Shown: positions 1 to 8,637 of the stretch, one piece after another | Layout of the letters: every line of letters begins with the position of its first letter | How positions within the stretch are numbered: position 1 is the first letter of the stretch | Assembly: GCA_964251385.1 (NCBI GenBank) | Contig: CAXUJK010000002.1 | Coordinates: forward strand, 496,001-560,000 | DNA from: CADCVW01 sp964251385 | GTDB taxonomy: Bacteria > Pseudomonadota > Alphaproteobacteria > Sphingomonadales > Sphingomonadaceae | Direction: 5' to 3' | DNA: 64,000 nt | Made by a program: the position numbers and the translations under genes | Notes under the pieces: generated by a model | What the model saw: the letters and a program-made list of their open reading frames with translations, nothing else | Database searches by the model: none | Told to the model about the DNA's origin: nothing

Positions 1-20
1 TGACGCTTGAACGCAATCAT
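1..20 (-). CDS. possible first codons of a gene running off the window
   Basis: On the minus strand an ATG at 18-20 is preceded by a purine-rich AAAGGGG stretch at a plausible ribosome-binding distance. The first residues would be MIAFKR. Only six codons are inside the window, so the product cannot be named. It lies downstream of the prepilin peptidase gene, where pilus-assembly genes often occur. The 150 bases between it and that gene show no other gene. Confidence 0.25.
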
Positions 21-173
21 GTCGGTCCCCTTTGGCCGGTGCCGGAACAGGCCCGACGGCGGTGTTCGCCGTTCCGTGCCCTTGGCGCGGCTGTAGAAAT
101 CGCCCGTGACTCCCCGGCGCGACGCTCGCGACAATCGCGTGACACTCGCGCGACGCTTTTGTGGCGTGCGGTT

Positions 174-923
174 TTAGAGCGATCCCGCCTGTACGAGCCA
201 TACGGGCCAGGCGGCGACCGCGAGCAGCGTTCCCAGAGGCAGGCGCGCATCGCCGCGGACCGTTTCGCCTCGAACGCGGCGTAGCGCGACCGACGCCAGC
301 CCGAGCACGCTTGCGAGCAGGAGCACGGGCGGCAGCATCGCCCAGCCGAGCCACGCGCCCAGCGCCATGAACAATTTGGGGTCCCCCCCGCCCATGCCGA
401 CGCGTCCCCGGTACGCGCGATAAGCGACCGCGATCAGCGCGAGCGACACGTACCCCGCTACGACTCCGATAAGGCTGTCTCGTAACAGCACGCCGCCGCC
501 TGCCGCCGACACGGCCAAGCCAAACGCGGCGAGCGGGAGCGTCAGGCGGTCGGGCAACCACATATGCGACAGGTCGAGCAATGCGAGCGCCACGAGCGCC
601 CAACCCAACAGCGCGCCGGCGAACGCGACGGCAGGCGGCGCGACTCCGAACGCGGTCGCGCCGACGATCGCACAGGCGAGTTCGGCGGCGAGGTGGACGG
701 GTGAGATGGCCGCCCCGCACGCGCGGCACTTGCCATGCAGCAATGCGAAGCTTGCCACGGGGATCAGGTCTGGGACCTTCAGCACGTACCCGCATGCATC
801 GCATCGCGAGCGCCCGTCGGCAACCGATCGCCCCCGGGGCCAGCGCGTCGCCAGCGCACCCACGAAACTGCCCGCGATCAGCCCGGCGAGCCCGCCGAGC
901 AACGCGAGCAGCGGCGTGGTCAC
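174..923 (-). CDS. prepilin peptidase (type IV prepilin leader peptidase, A24 family)
   Basis: This is an inner-membrane aspartic protease that removes the short leader of type IV or Flp pilins or type II secretion pseudopilins, and in some homologues N-methylates the new N-terminus. About 249 residues, mostly hydrophobic. The N-terminal GSF motif (about residues 18-20) is followed by two CxxC pairs (CDAC near 41 and CRAC), as in the zinc-binding loop of full-length PilD enzymes. The two catalytic aspartates are visible in a DLSHMWLPD segment and in GMGGGDPKL. I start at GTG 923, just after the stop of the upstream epimerase, because the protein then begins at its first membrane segment; a longer start would add an arginine-rich stretch overlapping the epimerase. 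No good ribosome-binding site is seen, so translational coupling is likely. Confidence 0.85.
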   Translation of the reverse strand: MTTPLLALLGGLAGLIAGSFVGALATRWPRGRSVADGRSRCDACGYVLKVPDLIPVASFALLHGKCRACGAAISPVHLAAELACAIVGATAFGVAPPAVAFAGALLGWALVALALLDLSHMWLPDRLTLPLAAFGLAVSAAGGGVLLRDSLIGVVAGYVSLALIAVAYRAYRGRVGMGGGDPKLFMALGAWLGWAMLPPVLLLASVLGLASVALRRVRGETVRGDARLPLGTLLAVAAWPVWLVQAGSL

Positions 924-933
924 CGCCAAAGAA

Positions 934-1947
934 TCAGAACAGGCGCTTGGCCCATGTCTCCGGCGTCTTCTCGTTGATGATCTCAAGGTCCAGATGGTAC
1001 TTGAACGGGCGCACGCCGCGGTGGCTGATCCAGTCGATCATCTGCTGCATGCCTTCCTCCAGCTTGATCTTGGGCTGGTAGCCAAGCAATTTGCGCGCCT
1101 TGTCCGCCGAACAATTGGCGAGCAGCACTTCCTGCGGACGCCCGCGCGTATAAGTGATCTCCAGCGGGAATTGCAGCAGCCGGGCGGTGATCTCGGCCAG
1201 TTCGTTGATCGTCACGAACTCGTCGTCCGGACCGATGTTGATGACCTGACCCACGACCTCGGGGCTGAACGCCATCTGCTTGAGCGGGTCGATGTCGTCG
1301 GAAACAAACGAAAAACAGCGCATCTGGTTGCCGTCGCCGTAGATGTACGGCTGGCGGCCCTGCAGCATCAGGTTGATGAAGATCGACGCGACGTTGCGGT
1401 AGGGATCGTCGTACTTCTGGCGTGGGCCGACGATGTTGTGGGGCACCGCGACCACCCATTCCATGCCGTGCACCTCCGCCAGGTTCTGCAGCATGAGCTC
1501 GGACGTCCACTTGCCGATGCCGTACGGATCCTGCGGCTTGGGCTGCATGTCCTCGCGGAACGGGACTTGGTTGGTGCCGTAACGCGCCATGGACGAGCAC
1601 ATGACGAAGCGCCGCACCTTGTTGGCGACCGCGGCCGAGATCACGCCTGTGGACGCGCCCACGATGTTCTGCGTGATCATGTGCGGCGAGAAGACGGACA
1701 GGCCCTCGTACGCGGTCGCCGCGCAATGATAGACGATGTCGCAACCGACCATCAGCTCCTTGACCTTGCTGAAGTCGTTGCAGTCGTATTGGTGGAAGCT
1801 GACGCCTTCGGGGACGTTGTCGAGGTAGCCGCCGATCATGTTGTCGATGCCGACGACCTGATGCCCGTCGGCGAGGAACGCGTCGGCCAGATGACTGCCG
1901 AGAAAGCCGGCGACGCCGGTGATGAAGATCTTTTGCGGTTGCAACAC
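934..1947 (-). CDS. NAD-dependent epimerase/dehydratase (extended SDR)
   Basis: This is an extended short-chain dehydrogenase acting on nucleotide sugars, in the UDP-glucose 4-epimerase/dTDP-glucose dehydratase group. The N-terminal Rossmann motif GVAGFLGSHL binds NAD, and the catalytic motif is YGIGK, with CSS at the expected serine position. About 337 residues is normal for the family. The AGGA box at 1954-1957 abuts the upstream GTG (1953) but is six bases from the GTG at 1945-1947, so I prefer 1947. It is divergent from a glycosyltransferase and followed by the prepilin peptidase. The pairing with a glycosyltransferase suggests surface polysaccharide or glycan biosynthesis. The exact sugar is not determinable from sequence. 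Confidence 0.82.
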   Translation of the reverse strand: MLQPQKIFITGVAGFLGSHLADAFLADGHQVVGIDNMIGGYLDNVPEGVSFHQYDCNDFSKVKELMVGCDIVYHCAATAYEGLSVFSPHMITQNIVGASTGVISAAVANKVRRFVMCSSMARYGTNQVPFREDMQPKPQDPYGIGKWTSELMLQNLAEVHGMEWVVAVPHNIVGPRQKYDDPYRNVASIFINLMLQGRQPYIYGDGNQMRCFSFVSDDIDPLKQMAFSPEVVGQVINIGPDDEFVTINELAEITARLLQFPLEITYTRGRPQEVLLANCSADKARKLLGYQPKIKLEEGMQQMIDWISHRGVRPFKYHLDLEIINEKTPETWAKRLF

Positions 1948-2083
1948 GGACACTCCTGGGTGCGCGGACGCGGCGGCCGCCGTCGCGCGAAAGGCGTGCC
2001 CTTATGGGCGGCGGCCCGCGAAGTCCATTGCGGCGGAAACCAACTTGTCCGCGGACGGTTCACTTAAGCCAACAGGAAGCGCC

Positions 2084-3043
2084 ATGACGAAGATTTCGAT
2101 CGCGATGACGAGCTATAATGCGAGCCGCTACATCGGCGAGCAGCTGCGGAGCTTCGCCGAACAGACGCGGTTGCCCGACGAGCTCGTCATCACCGACGAC
2201 GGGTCGACCGACGCCACGGCGGAGATCGTCGATGCGTTCTCGCGCGAAGTGCCGTTCGAGGTCCGGTACGTCCGCAATCCGGTGAACCTGGGCATGCACG
2301 CCAATTTCGGGCGCACGGTGTCGCTGGCGACGGGCGACATCGTGTTCATGAGCGACGACGACGACGCGTGGTTTCCGGAGAAGCTGGCAACGGTGGTGGC
2401 CGCGTTCGATGCGGATGCGGGAGCGCTTGCGATCGTCAACGACCAGGTCATCGCGGACGCCGACGGCACGCTGACCGACCGCACCGTGCTCCAGAACGTC
2501 CGCAAACTAGGGTACGGCGACGAGCATTACGGAACGGGCGCGTGCACCGCGATGCGGCGGTCGCTGCTCGACGTGCTGCTGCCGTTTCCGTCGCCCGGCA
2601 TCCCGTACGACCACTGGACCAACCACATGCCGTACATATTGGGCGTGCGGCGGCTGATCGAAACGCCGCTGCAGATGTACCGGCGGCACGCCAACAACAT
2701 GACCGCCTCGCTGCTCGCCGACGACAAGGCGGACGTGGCCAAGTTGGTCAAATCGTCGAGTGCGGACGCACGGCCCTCCTATGCGGAAAAGATCGTCGAG
2801 CTGGACATCGAGGCCGAGCGGTTGCGCGCGCGAGAAGCGGAGCTGGAGGCGATGGGCCTGGGCGAGGCGGGGCGTCGCGCGTTGCGCACGCTGGCCGACA
2901 AGCGCGGCGATTACGAGGCGCGCATCGCGGCGCTGGACCAGGGGCGGCTCGTCCGCCCGGTCGCGATCGCGCGCAACCTGGCGAGCGGCCGCTACCGCGA
3001 CTTCCAGGGCTGGAAGAGCGCGGCCAAGGATTTGCTGGCCTAG
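2084..3043 (+). CDS. glycosyltransferase family 2
   Basis: This GT-A-fold glycosyltransferase transfers a sugar from a nucleotide-sugar donor, probably in the synthesis of a surface glycan. The N-terminus shows the GT2 signature: TSYNASRYI, then TDDGSTDAT, and the metal-binding acidic cluster SDDDDAWFPEKL near residue 88. The C-terminal third (about 220-300) is rich in Glu, Arg and Ala and looks alpha-helical or coiled-coil. The start at 2084 is set by AGGAAG at 2074-2079; earlier in-frame starts lack one and overlap the divergent epimerase. The 319-residue length is typical of small GT2 enzymes. Its TAG stop overlaps the convergent stop of the next gene by three bases. Confidence 0.85.
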   Translation: MTKISIAMTSYNASRYIGEQLRSFAEQTRLPDELVITDDGSTDATAEIVDAFSREVPFEVRYVRNPVNLGMHANFGRTVSLATGDIVFMSDDDDAWFPEKLATVVAAFDADAGALAIVNDQVIADADGTLTDRTVLQNVRKLGYGDEHYGTGACTAMRRSLLDVLLPFPSPGIPYDHWTNHMPYILGVRRLIETPLQMYRRHANNMTASLLADDKADVAKLVKSSSADARPSYAEKIVELDIEAERLRAREAELEAMGLGEAGRRALRTLADKRGDYEARIAALDQGRLVRPVAIARNLASGRYRDFQGWKSAAKDLLA

Positions 3044-4194
3044 GCGATCTCGCCCAACGCGCTCTCCAGGTCGGCGATCAGATCCTTCGGTTCTTCCAAA
3101 CCGATGTTGAGGCGGACGAGTCGGCGACCGTAATCGCGCGATCGGCGGCGAATGGGCGGGTAGGCCATGACGAGGCTGTTCACGCCGCCCCAGCTGTAGC
3201 CGATCTTGAACAGGCGCAATGCGTCGACGAACCGCGCAACCGAGGCTTCGTGGACCTGTTCGGCGAAGACGAAGGAGAAGATGCTCGCCGACCCCGAAAA
3301 GTCGCGTTGCCACAGATCGTGGCCGGGGCAGTCGGGAAAAGCGGGGTGGAGCATGGTCGTGACTTCGGGCCGCGCGGCGAGCCATGTGGCGACTTCGATC
3401 GTCGAGCGTTCGAGCTTTTCGAGCCGTACGCCCATCGTCAGCAGGCCACGCAAGGCCAGCGTGCACTCGTCGGGGGACACGCCGATGCCGAGCTCGCGGC
3501 GCGCGCGGTCGACCGCGGCGACGTGCGCGTCGGACATGCAGCTGATCGATCCAAGCAGCAGGTCGCTATGCCCGCCGACATATTTGGTGAGAGCCTGGAT
3601 CGAGATGTCCACGCCGTGCGCGAACGCGTCGAACAGGACTCCGGCCGCATAGGTGTTGTCGAGCGCGACGGGAACGCCGCGGGCTTTGGCGGCGGCGCAG
3701 ATGGCGGGTACGTCCTGGACTTCCATCGTCACCGATCCCGGGCTCTCGCACCAGATCAGCGCGGTCTCGTCGCGGATCAGGTCGGCGATCCCTTCGCCGA
3801 TCATGGGATCGTAGTTTTCGATCGTGACACCGAAGCGGGCCATCGTGCCGACGCCGAGCTCGCGGTTCGGCTTGTAGACGCTGTCGGGGATGAGGACGTG
3901 CGATCCCGCCCTGCACAAGGCGAGGTAGACGAGGCTGATCGCACCGAGACCGCTCGGTACGATGAAGCTGTGCCTGGCCCCCTCGATCTCAGCGATGCGT
4001 GCCCCCAGTTCGAGGACGGTGGGCGTGCCGTGGATGCCGTAGCTGTACGCCCCGCCGACCCCCGCCGGATCGCGCAGCGCGGACGCGAGGTCGCCGAACA
4101 CGACGGTGGACGCGCGGTGCGTCGCGGGCGCTAGACATCGAAAATCCGGTGGGGCCAGAGCTTCGGTGTGGATGAGTTTGGATCGCCAGTGCAT
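3040..4194 (-). CDS. metC: cystathionine beta-lyase-like PLP enzyme
   Basis: This is a PLP-dependent enzyme of the Cys/Met metabolism family, which as a beta-lyase would split cystathionine to homocysteine, pyruvate and ammonia. The PLP-binding lysine sits in ALTKYVGGHSD, and the family pattern YSYGIHGTPT near the N-terminus and the C-terminal LNIGLEEPKDLI are clear. About 384 residues. I start at ATG 4194 (MHWRSKLIHTE), which matches the usual beginning of this family; an upstream extension is possible but has no family character. It is divergent from metX and metB, so this is a methionine locus. Beta-lyase rather than gamma-synthase is favoured because the second family member nearby looks more like a gamma-synthase. 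Confidence 0.8.
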   Translation of the reverse strand: MHWRSKLIHTEALAPPDFRCLAPATHRASTVVFGDLASALRDPAGVGGAYSYGIHGTPTVLELGARIAEIEGARHSFIVPSGLGAISLVYLALCRAGSHVLIPDSVYKPNRELGVGTMARFGVTIENYDPMIGEGIADLIRDETALIWCESPGSVTMEVQDVPAICAAAKARGVPVALDNTYAAGVLFDAFAHGVDISIQALTKYVGGHSDLLLGSISCMSDAHVAAVDRARRELGIGVSPDECTLALRGLLTMGVRLEKLERSTIEVATWLAARPEVTTMLHPAFPDCPGHDLWQRDFSGSASIFSFVFAEQVHEASVARFVDALRLFKIGYSWGGVNSLVMAYPPIRRRSRDYGRRLVRLNIGLEEPKDLIADLESALGEIA

Positions 4195-4293
4195 GGCGCG
4201 CTTTGCAGGCAGGCGCGGGCAATTGCGAGCTCGATTGTCATGCGCGAGCCGCCGCGCTAGTACGGCTGCGATCGGCGCGAGAGCGTCGTTCAA

Positions 4294-4369
4294 GCATCAA
4301 GAGTGGGCTTGTCGCCCACGCCAACCTGCCCGCCCGGGCAAGGTGGCGGTTCCGTTAACGGAACGATGC
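4294..4369 (+). promoter_or_regulatory. candidate SAM riboswitch (SAM-I/SAM-IV clan-like) in the metX leader
   Basis: The leader folds by eye into a closing helix (GCATC 4294-4298 with GATGC 4365-4369) holding three hairpins: GTGGGC/GCCCAC (4303-4308 with 4314-4319); a second with GCC/GGC and ACCTGCCC pairing GGGCAAGGT (4320-4347); and GTTCCG/CGGAAC around a TTAA loop (4349-4364). ATCAAGAG at the start, then CCAACCTG and CAAGGTGG, resemble the conserved core of SAM-I-like riboswitches. It sits 57 bases before metX, a classic SAM-regulated gene. Structure and context are seen directly; SAM binding is inferred. It is more compact than textbook SAM-I, lacking an obvious kink-turn segment. Confidence 0.65.
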
Positions 4370-4426
4370 GGCCGGACCGGCAATCAAGCGGGACCTGCGC
4401 ATCGTCGTCCAAGTCGAGGCGAGATT

Positions 4427-5398
4427 ATGCAAGCCCCCATGTTGAACGTCGCGAGTCACCGCATCCCGCTTGCCCCGCCGCGCGACTATGACGTCGCCTT
4501 GCCGTCCGGCTTGGCGAACTACGGTACGAGCGTCCGTGCGCGCGCCGTGGGGACGGGATCGGCGGTGGTCGTGCTCGGCGGGATTTCGGCGACGCATCTC
4601 GTGTGCCCCGACGTGTACGGACGCGGCGGGTGGTGGCCGGGCGTGGTCGGCGCGGGCGATGCGATCGACCCGGCCGCATCGACGATCCTAGGCGTCGATT
4701 TCGCGGCGGACGAGAGCGGCGCGGCGGCACCGACGACCGCTGAGCAGGCGTGCGTCGTGCTCGCGGCGATGGATTCCGCGGGGATCGATCGTGCCGGCTT
4801 CCTGGGCGCGTCCTACGGGGGCATGGTTGCGCTCAGCCTTGCCGCCATGGCCCCGGAGCGGGTCGCGCGGATCGTCGTCATTTCGGCGGGACCGGCGCCG
4901 CATCCGATGGCGACCGCGATTCGCTCGCTGCAGCGGCGCATCGTCTCGCTGGGAATGGAGACGGGACGCGGGGCGGACGCGCTCGCGATTGCGCGCGGCC
5001 TTGCCATGGTGAGTTACCGGACAGCTCAAGAGTTCGGCGAGCGTTTCGAAGGCGGCATCGCCTCGTCCGATCCCCTTGGGGGTTCGGAGCCGGGTGCGTA
5101 CCTGCGCGCGCGGGGCGACGACTTCGTGAATCGCATGTCGCCGGGACGCTTCCTCAGCCTGTCCGCCTCGATCGACCGCCACCGCGTCGACCCGGCGCGG
5201 ATCACCGCGCCCGCGCTGCTGATCGGGGCGGAAAGCGACCAGCTCGTGCCCCCGTCGCAGATGCAGGCGTTGGCGGGAGCATTGGGTGGTCCCGCCGAAC
5301 TGCGTATTCTGGCCTCGCGGTACGGGCATGACATGTTTCTGAAGGAGACGGCCGCGATGAACGCGTTGGTCGCGCCGTTCCTGCGAGGGGAGGCGTGA
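4427..5398 (+). CDS. metX: homoserine O-acyltransferase (MetX-like alpha/beta hydrolase)
   Basis: It is predicted to acylate the hydroxyl of homoserine (acetyl- or succinyl-CoA donor), the first committed step toward methionine. It has an alpha/beta-hydrolase fold with the nucleophile in GASYGGM (Ser near residue 126), an acid candidate in GAESDQLVP and the catalytic His in RYGHDMFLKE near the C-terminus. At 323 residues it is shorter than canonical MetX (about 370) and resembles the shorter MetX-like acyltransferases found beside metB in some proteobacteria, so the acyl donor is uncertain. The start is ATG 4427 behind GAGGCGAG (4416-4423). The stop overlaps the next GTG (GTGA), so metX-metB are coupled. 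A riboswitch-like leader precedes it. Confidence 0.78.
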   Translation: MQAPMLNVASHRIPLAPPRDYDVALPSGLANYGTSVRARAVGTGSAVVVLGGISATHLVCPDVYGRGGWWPGVVGAGDAIDPAASTILGVDFAADESGAAAPTTAEQACVVLAAMDSAGIDRAGFLGASYGGMVALSLAAMAPERVARIVVISAGPAPHPMATAIRSLQRRIVSLGMETGRGADALAIARGLAMVSYRTAQEFGERFEGGIASSDPLGGSEPGAYLRARGDDFVNRMSPGRFLSLSASIDRHRVDPARITAPALLIGAESDQLVPPSQMQALAGALGGPAELRILASRYGHDMFLKETAAMNALVAPFLRGEA

Positions 5399-6555
5399 TT
5401 CCGCCACGCCGATCAGCGGCCACTGTAGCAGCATCCGCGGGCGTCGCCGCGCCGCCCGCCCTCGGCTCCGTGGCGCCGCCCTTGTGGCCGTCGGACACCT
5501 ACGAATGGCCCGATCCGCACACCAAGCCCGGATACGATTACGCGCGCACGGTCAACCCCAACCGCGACATGCTGTGCGCCGCCCTGTGCGAACTGGAAGG
5601 CGCGGCGGGGGGCGTGGTCACCAACAGCGGGCAGGCCGCGACGCTGCTCGCGCTGCTGCTCGTACCGCCAAGCGGGCTCGTGGTGGCTCCGCACGATTGC
5701 TACGGCGGCACGTACCGGCTCATCCAGGGACTGGCCGACGCGGGCAAGCTGCGCGCGTTGTTCATCGACCAGCAGGATGACGCCGCGTTCGCGGCCGCGA
5801 TGGCGCAAGGACCCGCGCTGCTGTGGATCGAAACGCCGAGCAACCCCCTGCTGCGCGTTGTCGATATTTCCGCGAGGGCTGCGCAAGGGCGAGCGGCGGG
5901 TGCCATCGTTGCGGCGGACAATACATTGCTCACTCCCGTCCGGCAGCGGCCGTTGGAGGCGGGTTGCGACCTCGTCATGCATTCCACGACCAAGGCGCTG
6001 AACGGCCATGGCGACGTGATCGGCGGTGCGTTGCTCGCGCGCGATGCGGAGCTGGTCGAGCGCATTATGTGGTGGGCGAACGCGGCGGGCCTTACCGGCG
6101 CGGCGCACGACGCGCATCAGACGCTGCGGGGCTTGCGAACGCTGACTTTGCGTGTCGATCGGCAGGAAGGAACCGCGCACGCCATCGCCGCGTGGCTTGT
6201 CGACCAGCCTGCGGTGGCACGCGTGTACTTCCCCGGTCTTGCCGAGCACCCGGATCACGCGCTGGCTCTGCGTCAGCAGGACGGACCCGGCTTCATGATC
6301 GCGTTCGAATTGCGCGGCGGAGCGGACGCGGCGGCATTGTTCACAAACAAGCTGCGCTTGATCACCCTGGCTTCCTCGCTCGGCGGCTTCGCATCGCTGA
6401 TCTGCCTGCCCGCGACGATGACGCATCGCGGCATGCCGCCGCAAGCGCAGGCGGCGGCGGGGATCGCGCCGGGGCTGCTGCGGCTGTCCATCGGGCTGGA
6501 GGATGAAGGCGATCTGATCGCCGACGTGGCGCAGGCGTTGGCAGAAGTCGCATGA
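5395..6555 (+). CDS. metB: cystathionine gamma-synthase (Cys/Met PLP enzyme)
   Basis: This PLP enzyme would condense O-acyl-homoserine with cysteine to give cystathionine (or with sulfide to give homocysteine), using the product of the overlapping metX gene. The PLP lysine lies in HSTTKALNGHGDVIGG, and YDYARTVNPNR is the family arginine/tyrosine motif near the N-terminus. The C-terminus carries SLGGFASLICLPATMTH and LRLSIGLEDEGDLI. 386 residues. The GTG start at 5395 overlaps the metX stop and follows the strong purine tract GAGGGGAGG (5385-5393). It could instead be an O-acylhomoserine sulfhydrylase; the small size favours gamma-synthase. Confidence 0.8.
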   Translation: MIPPRRSAATVAASAGVAAPPALGSVAPPLWPSDTYEWPDPHTKPGYDYARTVNPNRDMLCAALCELEGAAGGVVTNSGQAATLLALLLVPPSGLVVAPHDCYGGTYRLIQGLADAGKLRALFIDQQDDAAFAAAMAQGPALLWIETPSNPLLRVVDISARAAQGRAAGAIVAADNTLLTPVRQRPLEAGCDLVMHSTTKALNGHGDVIGGALLARDAELVERIMWWANAAGLTGAAHDAHQTLRGLRTLTLRVDRQEGTAHAIAAWLVDQPAVARVYFPGLAEHPDHALALRQQDGPGFMIAFELRGGADAAALFTNKLRLITLASSLGGFASLICLPATMTHRGMPPQAQAAAGIAPGLLRLSIGLEDEGDLIADVAQALAEVA

Positions 6556-6569
6556 ACCAGACTGTTCAC

Positions 6570-6598
6570 GCGCGCGCCGATCCGCCAAAGGCGCGCGC
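6570..6598 (+). promoter_or_regulatory. GC hairpin abutting the zwf start codon
   Basis: A perfect nine-base inverted repeat, GCGCGCGCC (6570-6578) and GGCGCGCGC (6590-6598), ends on the base before the zwf ATG. The only ribosome-binding candidate (AAAGG, 6587-6591) is in its loop and right arm. It could terminate metB transcription weakly or hinder zwf translation. There is no T-run. Confidence 0.45.
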
Positions 6599-8053
6599 AT
6601 GAGCGATGCGGCGCACACCCTGCTCCTGTTCGGCGCGACGGGCGATCTCGCGCGGCGCATGTTGCTGCCCTCGCTGTTCGGGCTGGACGCAGACGGTCTG
6701 CTGCCCGCCGACCTGCGCATCGTCGCCACAGCGCGCAGCGTCCACGACACGGCGGAATATCGCGAACAGGTCGTCGCGGCGTTGGAGGCGGTCGATGCGG
6801 AGCGCCGCACGCCCGACGCGGTCGCGCGGTTCGTGGGGCGGTTCGATTACGTGTCGCTCGATGCGAACGACGACGCGGGATTTGGTGCGCTCGCCGACGC
6901 GGTCGGATCGACCGAGCACGGCCTGTCCATCTTCCTGTCGACCGCGCCGTCGCTGTTTTCCGCGACGATCGGCGGCCTTGCATCCGCCGGCCTGACCGGC
7001 CCGGACGTCCGGCTCGCGCTGGAGAAACCGCTTGGGACCGACCTGGCGTCCAGCCGCGACATCAACGATGCGGTGGCGCGCTTCTTCCCCGAAGACCGCA
7101 CGTTCCGCATCGACCATTATCTCGGCAAGGAAACGGTCCAGAATCTGCTCGCGCTGCGGTTCGGCAACGCGCTGTTCGAACCGTCGTGGAACGCCGGCGG
7201 GATTGACCACGTGCAAATCACGATCGCCGAGACGGTCGGGCTGGAGGGCCGCGGCGGCTATTATGACGGGTCGGGCGCGCTGCGCGATATGGTGCAAAAT
7301 CACATGCTGCAGCTCCTCAGCCTCGTGGCGATGGAGCCGCCGTCGCAGTTCACGAGCGCGGCCGTACGCGACGAAAAGGTCAAGGTGCTGCGATCGCTGC
7401 GTCGCGTCGACGCGCAGTCGATCACGGGGTGCTGCGTCACGGGCCAGTACGAGGCGGGCGCGATCGGGAGCACCGCGGTGCCGGGCTACGCGGACGAACT
7501 CGGCCATGCGTCCGACACCGAAACGTTCGTCGCGCTGAAAGCCCATGTCGACAACTGGCGCTGGAAAGGCGTCCCCTTCTACCTGCGCACGGGCAAGCGC
7601 ATGCCGACGCGCCGTTCGGAAATCCTCGTCCAGTTCAAGCCCGTGCCACACTCCATCTTCGCGAGCCGCGGCGCGGTGGTGCAGCCGAACAAGCTGGTGA
7701 TCCGCTTGCAGCCGGAGGAGACGATCAGCCTGCTCGTCATGGCAAAGCAGCCGGGCCTCGACCGCGACGGCATCCGCCTGCGCGAAGTGCCGCTCGACCT
7801 GGGGCTGACGAATGCGTTCGCGGACACGCGGCGGCGCATCGCGTACGAACGGCTGCTGCTCGATCTGGTCGAAGGCGACCCGACCTTGTTCGTGCGCCGC
7901 GACGAGGTCGAAGCGCAGTGGGAGTGGATCGACGCGATCCGCGACGGCTGGGCGGTGGCGGGAGTAACGCCGAAGATGTACGCGGCGGGGACTTGGGGGC
8001 CGTCGGCGGCGATCGGGCTCGCGGAGCGCGACGGGGTGAGTTGGCACGAATGA
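6599..8053 (+). CDS. zwf: glucose-6-phosphate 1-dehydrogenase
   Basis: It oxidises glucose 6-phosphate to 6-phosphogluconolactone with NAD(P), the entry step of the Entner-Doudoroff and pentose phosphate routes, in the cytoplasm. The N-terminal Rossmann motif FGATGDLARR and the substrate/active-site motif RIDHYLGKE near residue 170 are intact; EKPLG before it is also conserved. At 484 residues it has normal length. It begins an overlapping four-gene operon zwf-pgl-edd-eda; its TGA overlaps the pgl ATG. The start at 6599 is unusually placed, directly after a GC hairpin. Confidence 0.95.
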   Translation: MSDAAHTLLLFGATGDLARRMLLPSLFGLDADGLLPADLRIVATARSVHDTAEYREQVVAALEAVDAERRTPDAVARFVGRFDYVSLDANDDAGFGALADAVGSTEHGLSIFLSTAPSLFSATIGGLASAGLTGPDVRLALEKPLGTDLASSRDINDAVARFFPEDRTFRIDHYLGKETVQNLLALRFGNALFEPSWNAGGIDHVQITIAETVGLEGRGGYYDGSGALRDMVQNHMLQLLSLVAMEPPSQFTSAAVRDEKVKVLRSLRRVDAQSITGCCVTGQYEAGAIGSTAVPGYADELGHASDTETFVALKAHVDNWRWKGVPFYLRTGKRMPTRRSEILVQFKPVPHSIFASRGAVVQPNKLVIRLQPEETISLLVMAKQPGLDRDGIRLREVPLDLGLTNAFADTRRRIAYERLLLDLVEGDPTLFVRRDEVEAQWEWIDAIRDGWAVAGVTPKMYAAGTWGPSAAIGLAERDGVSWHE

Positions 8054-8637
8054 TCGACTGGCGACCCGCCGATGCCGACGCCATTGCGGACCGGCTCGCA
8101 GGCGTCCTGACCCGGTCCGACGCGGTCGTCGCGATGCCGGGCGGGCGGACGCCGCTGCCGATCCTGAAGGTGCTGGCCGCGCGCGACGTTTCGGGAACGG
8201 TGTGGCCGACGGACGACCGCATCGTTCCGCCCGATCATCCGGCGAGCAACGTCGGGATGCTGTCGCGCGCGCTTCCGGAGCTGAACGTCATCCCGCTGCA
8301 TGAAGGCGCACGCGCGCCGCGCTTCGATCTCGTGTGGATCGGGAAGGGCGCGGACGGACATGTCGCTTCGATATTTCCCAATGCGATGGACGAGTTGTTA
8401 GCGGGCCGCGACGTGGTCCGCACTCGGCCCGAGCCGCTGCCGCCCGAGGCGCCGTTCGAGCGACTGGCGCTGACGATCGCCTCGCTCGCCGACACGGACG
8501 CCGCTATCCTGGTCATCGCGGGCGCGGACAAGAAGCGCGTGCTCGACGCCGCGTTGGCAGGGCAGACGGACCTCCCCATATCCCGCTTCGTCGCCAAGCT
8601 TTCGGCACCGCTGACGATCTACTGGAACGAGGCATGA
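8050..8637 (+). CDS. pgl: 6-phosphogluconolactonase
   Basis: It hydrolyses 6-phosphogluconolactone to 6-phosphogluconate, linking Zwf to Edd. The fold is that of the glucosamine-6-phosphate isomerase superfamily: AMPGGRTPLPIL is the phosphate loop, WPTDDRIVPPDHPASN and WIGKGADGHVASIFP are the family signatures with the catalytic acid/His region. At 195 residues it is short compared with the usual 220-250, mainly because of a brief N-terminus. ATG 8050 overlaps the zwf stop (ATGA) and its own stop overlaps the edd start in the same way, so translation is coupled along the operon. Confidence 0.9.
   Translation: MIDWRPADADAIADRLAGVLTRSDAVVAMPGGRTPLPILKVLAARDVSGTVWPTDDRIVPPDHPASNVGMLSRALPELNVIPLHEGARAPRFDLVWIGKGADGHVASIFPNAMDELLAGRDVVRTRPEPLPPEAPFERLALTIASLADTDAAILVIAGADKKRVLDAALAGQTDLPISRFVAKLSAPLTIYWNEA

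Noticed and set aside
706..2067. Long plus-strand open frame opposite the prepilin peptidase and epimerase
   Set aside because: It is antisense to two well-supported genes; the translation is an Arg/His/Val-rich shadow typical of high-GC DNA with no family motifs.
2368..4134. Long plus-strand frame over the glycosyltransferase end and metC
   Set aside because: It overlaps two genes with clear motifs in other frames and has no family character.
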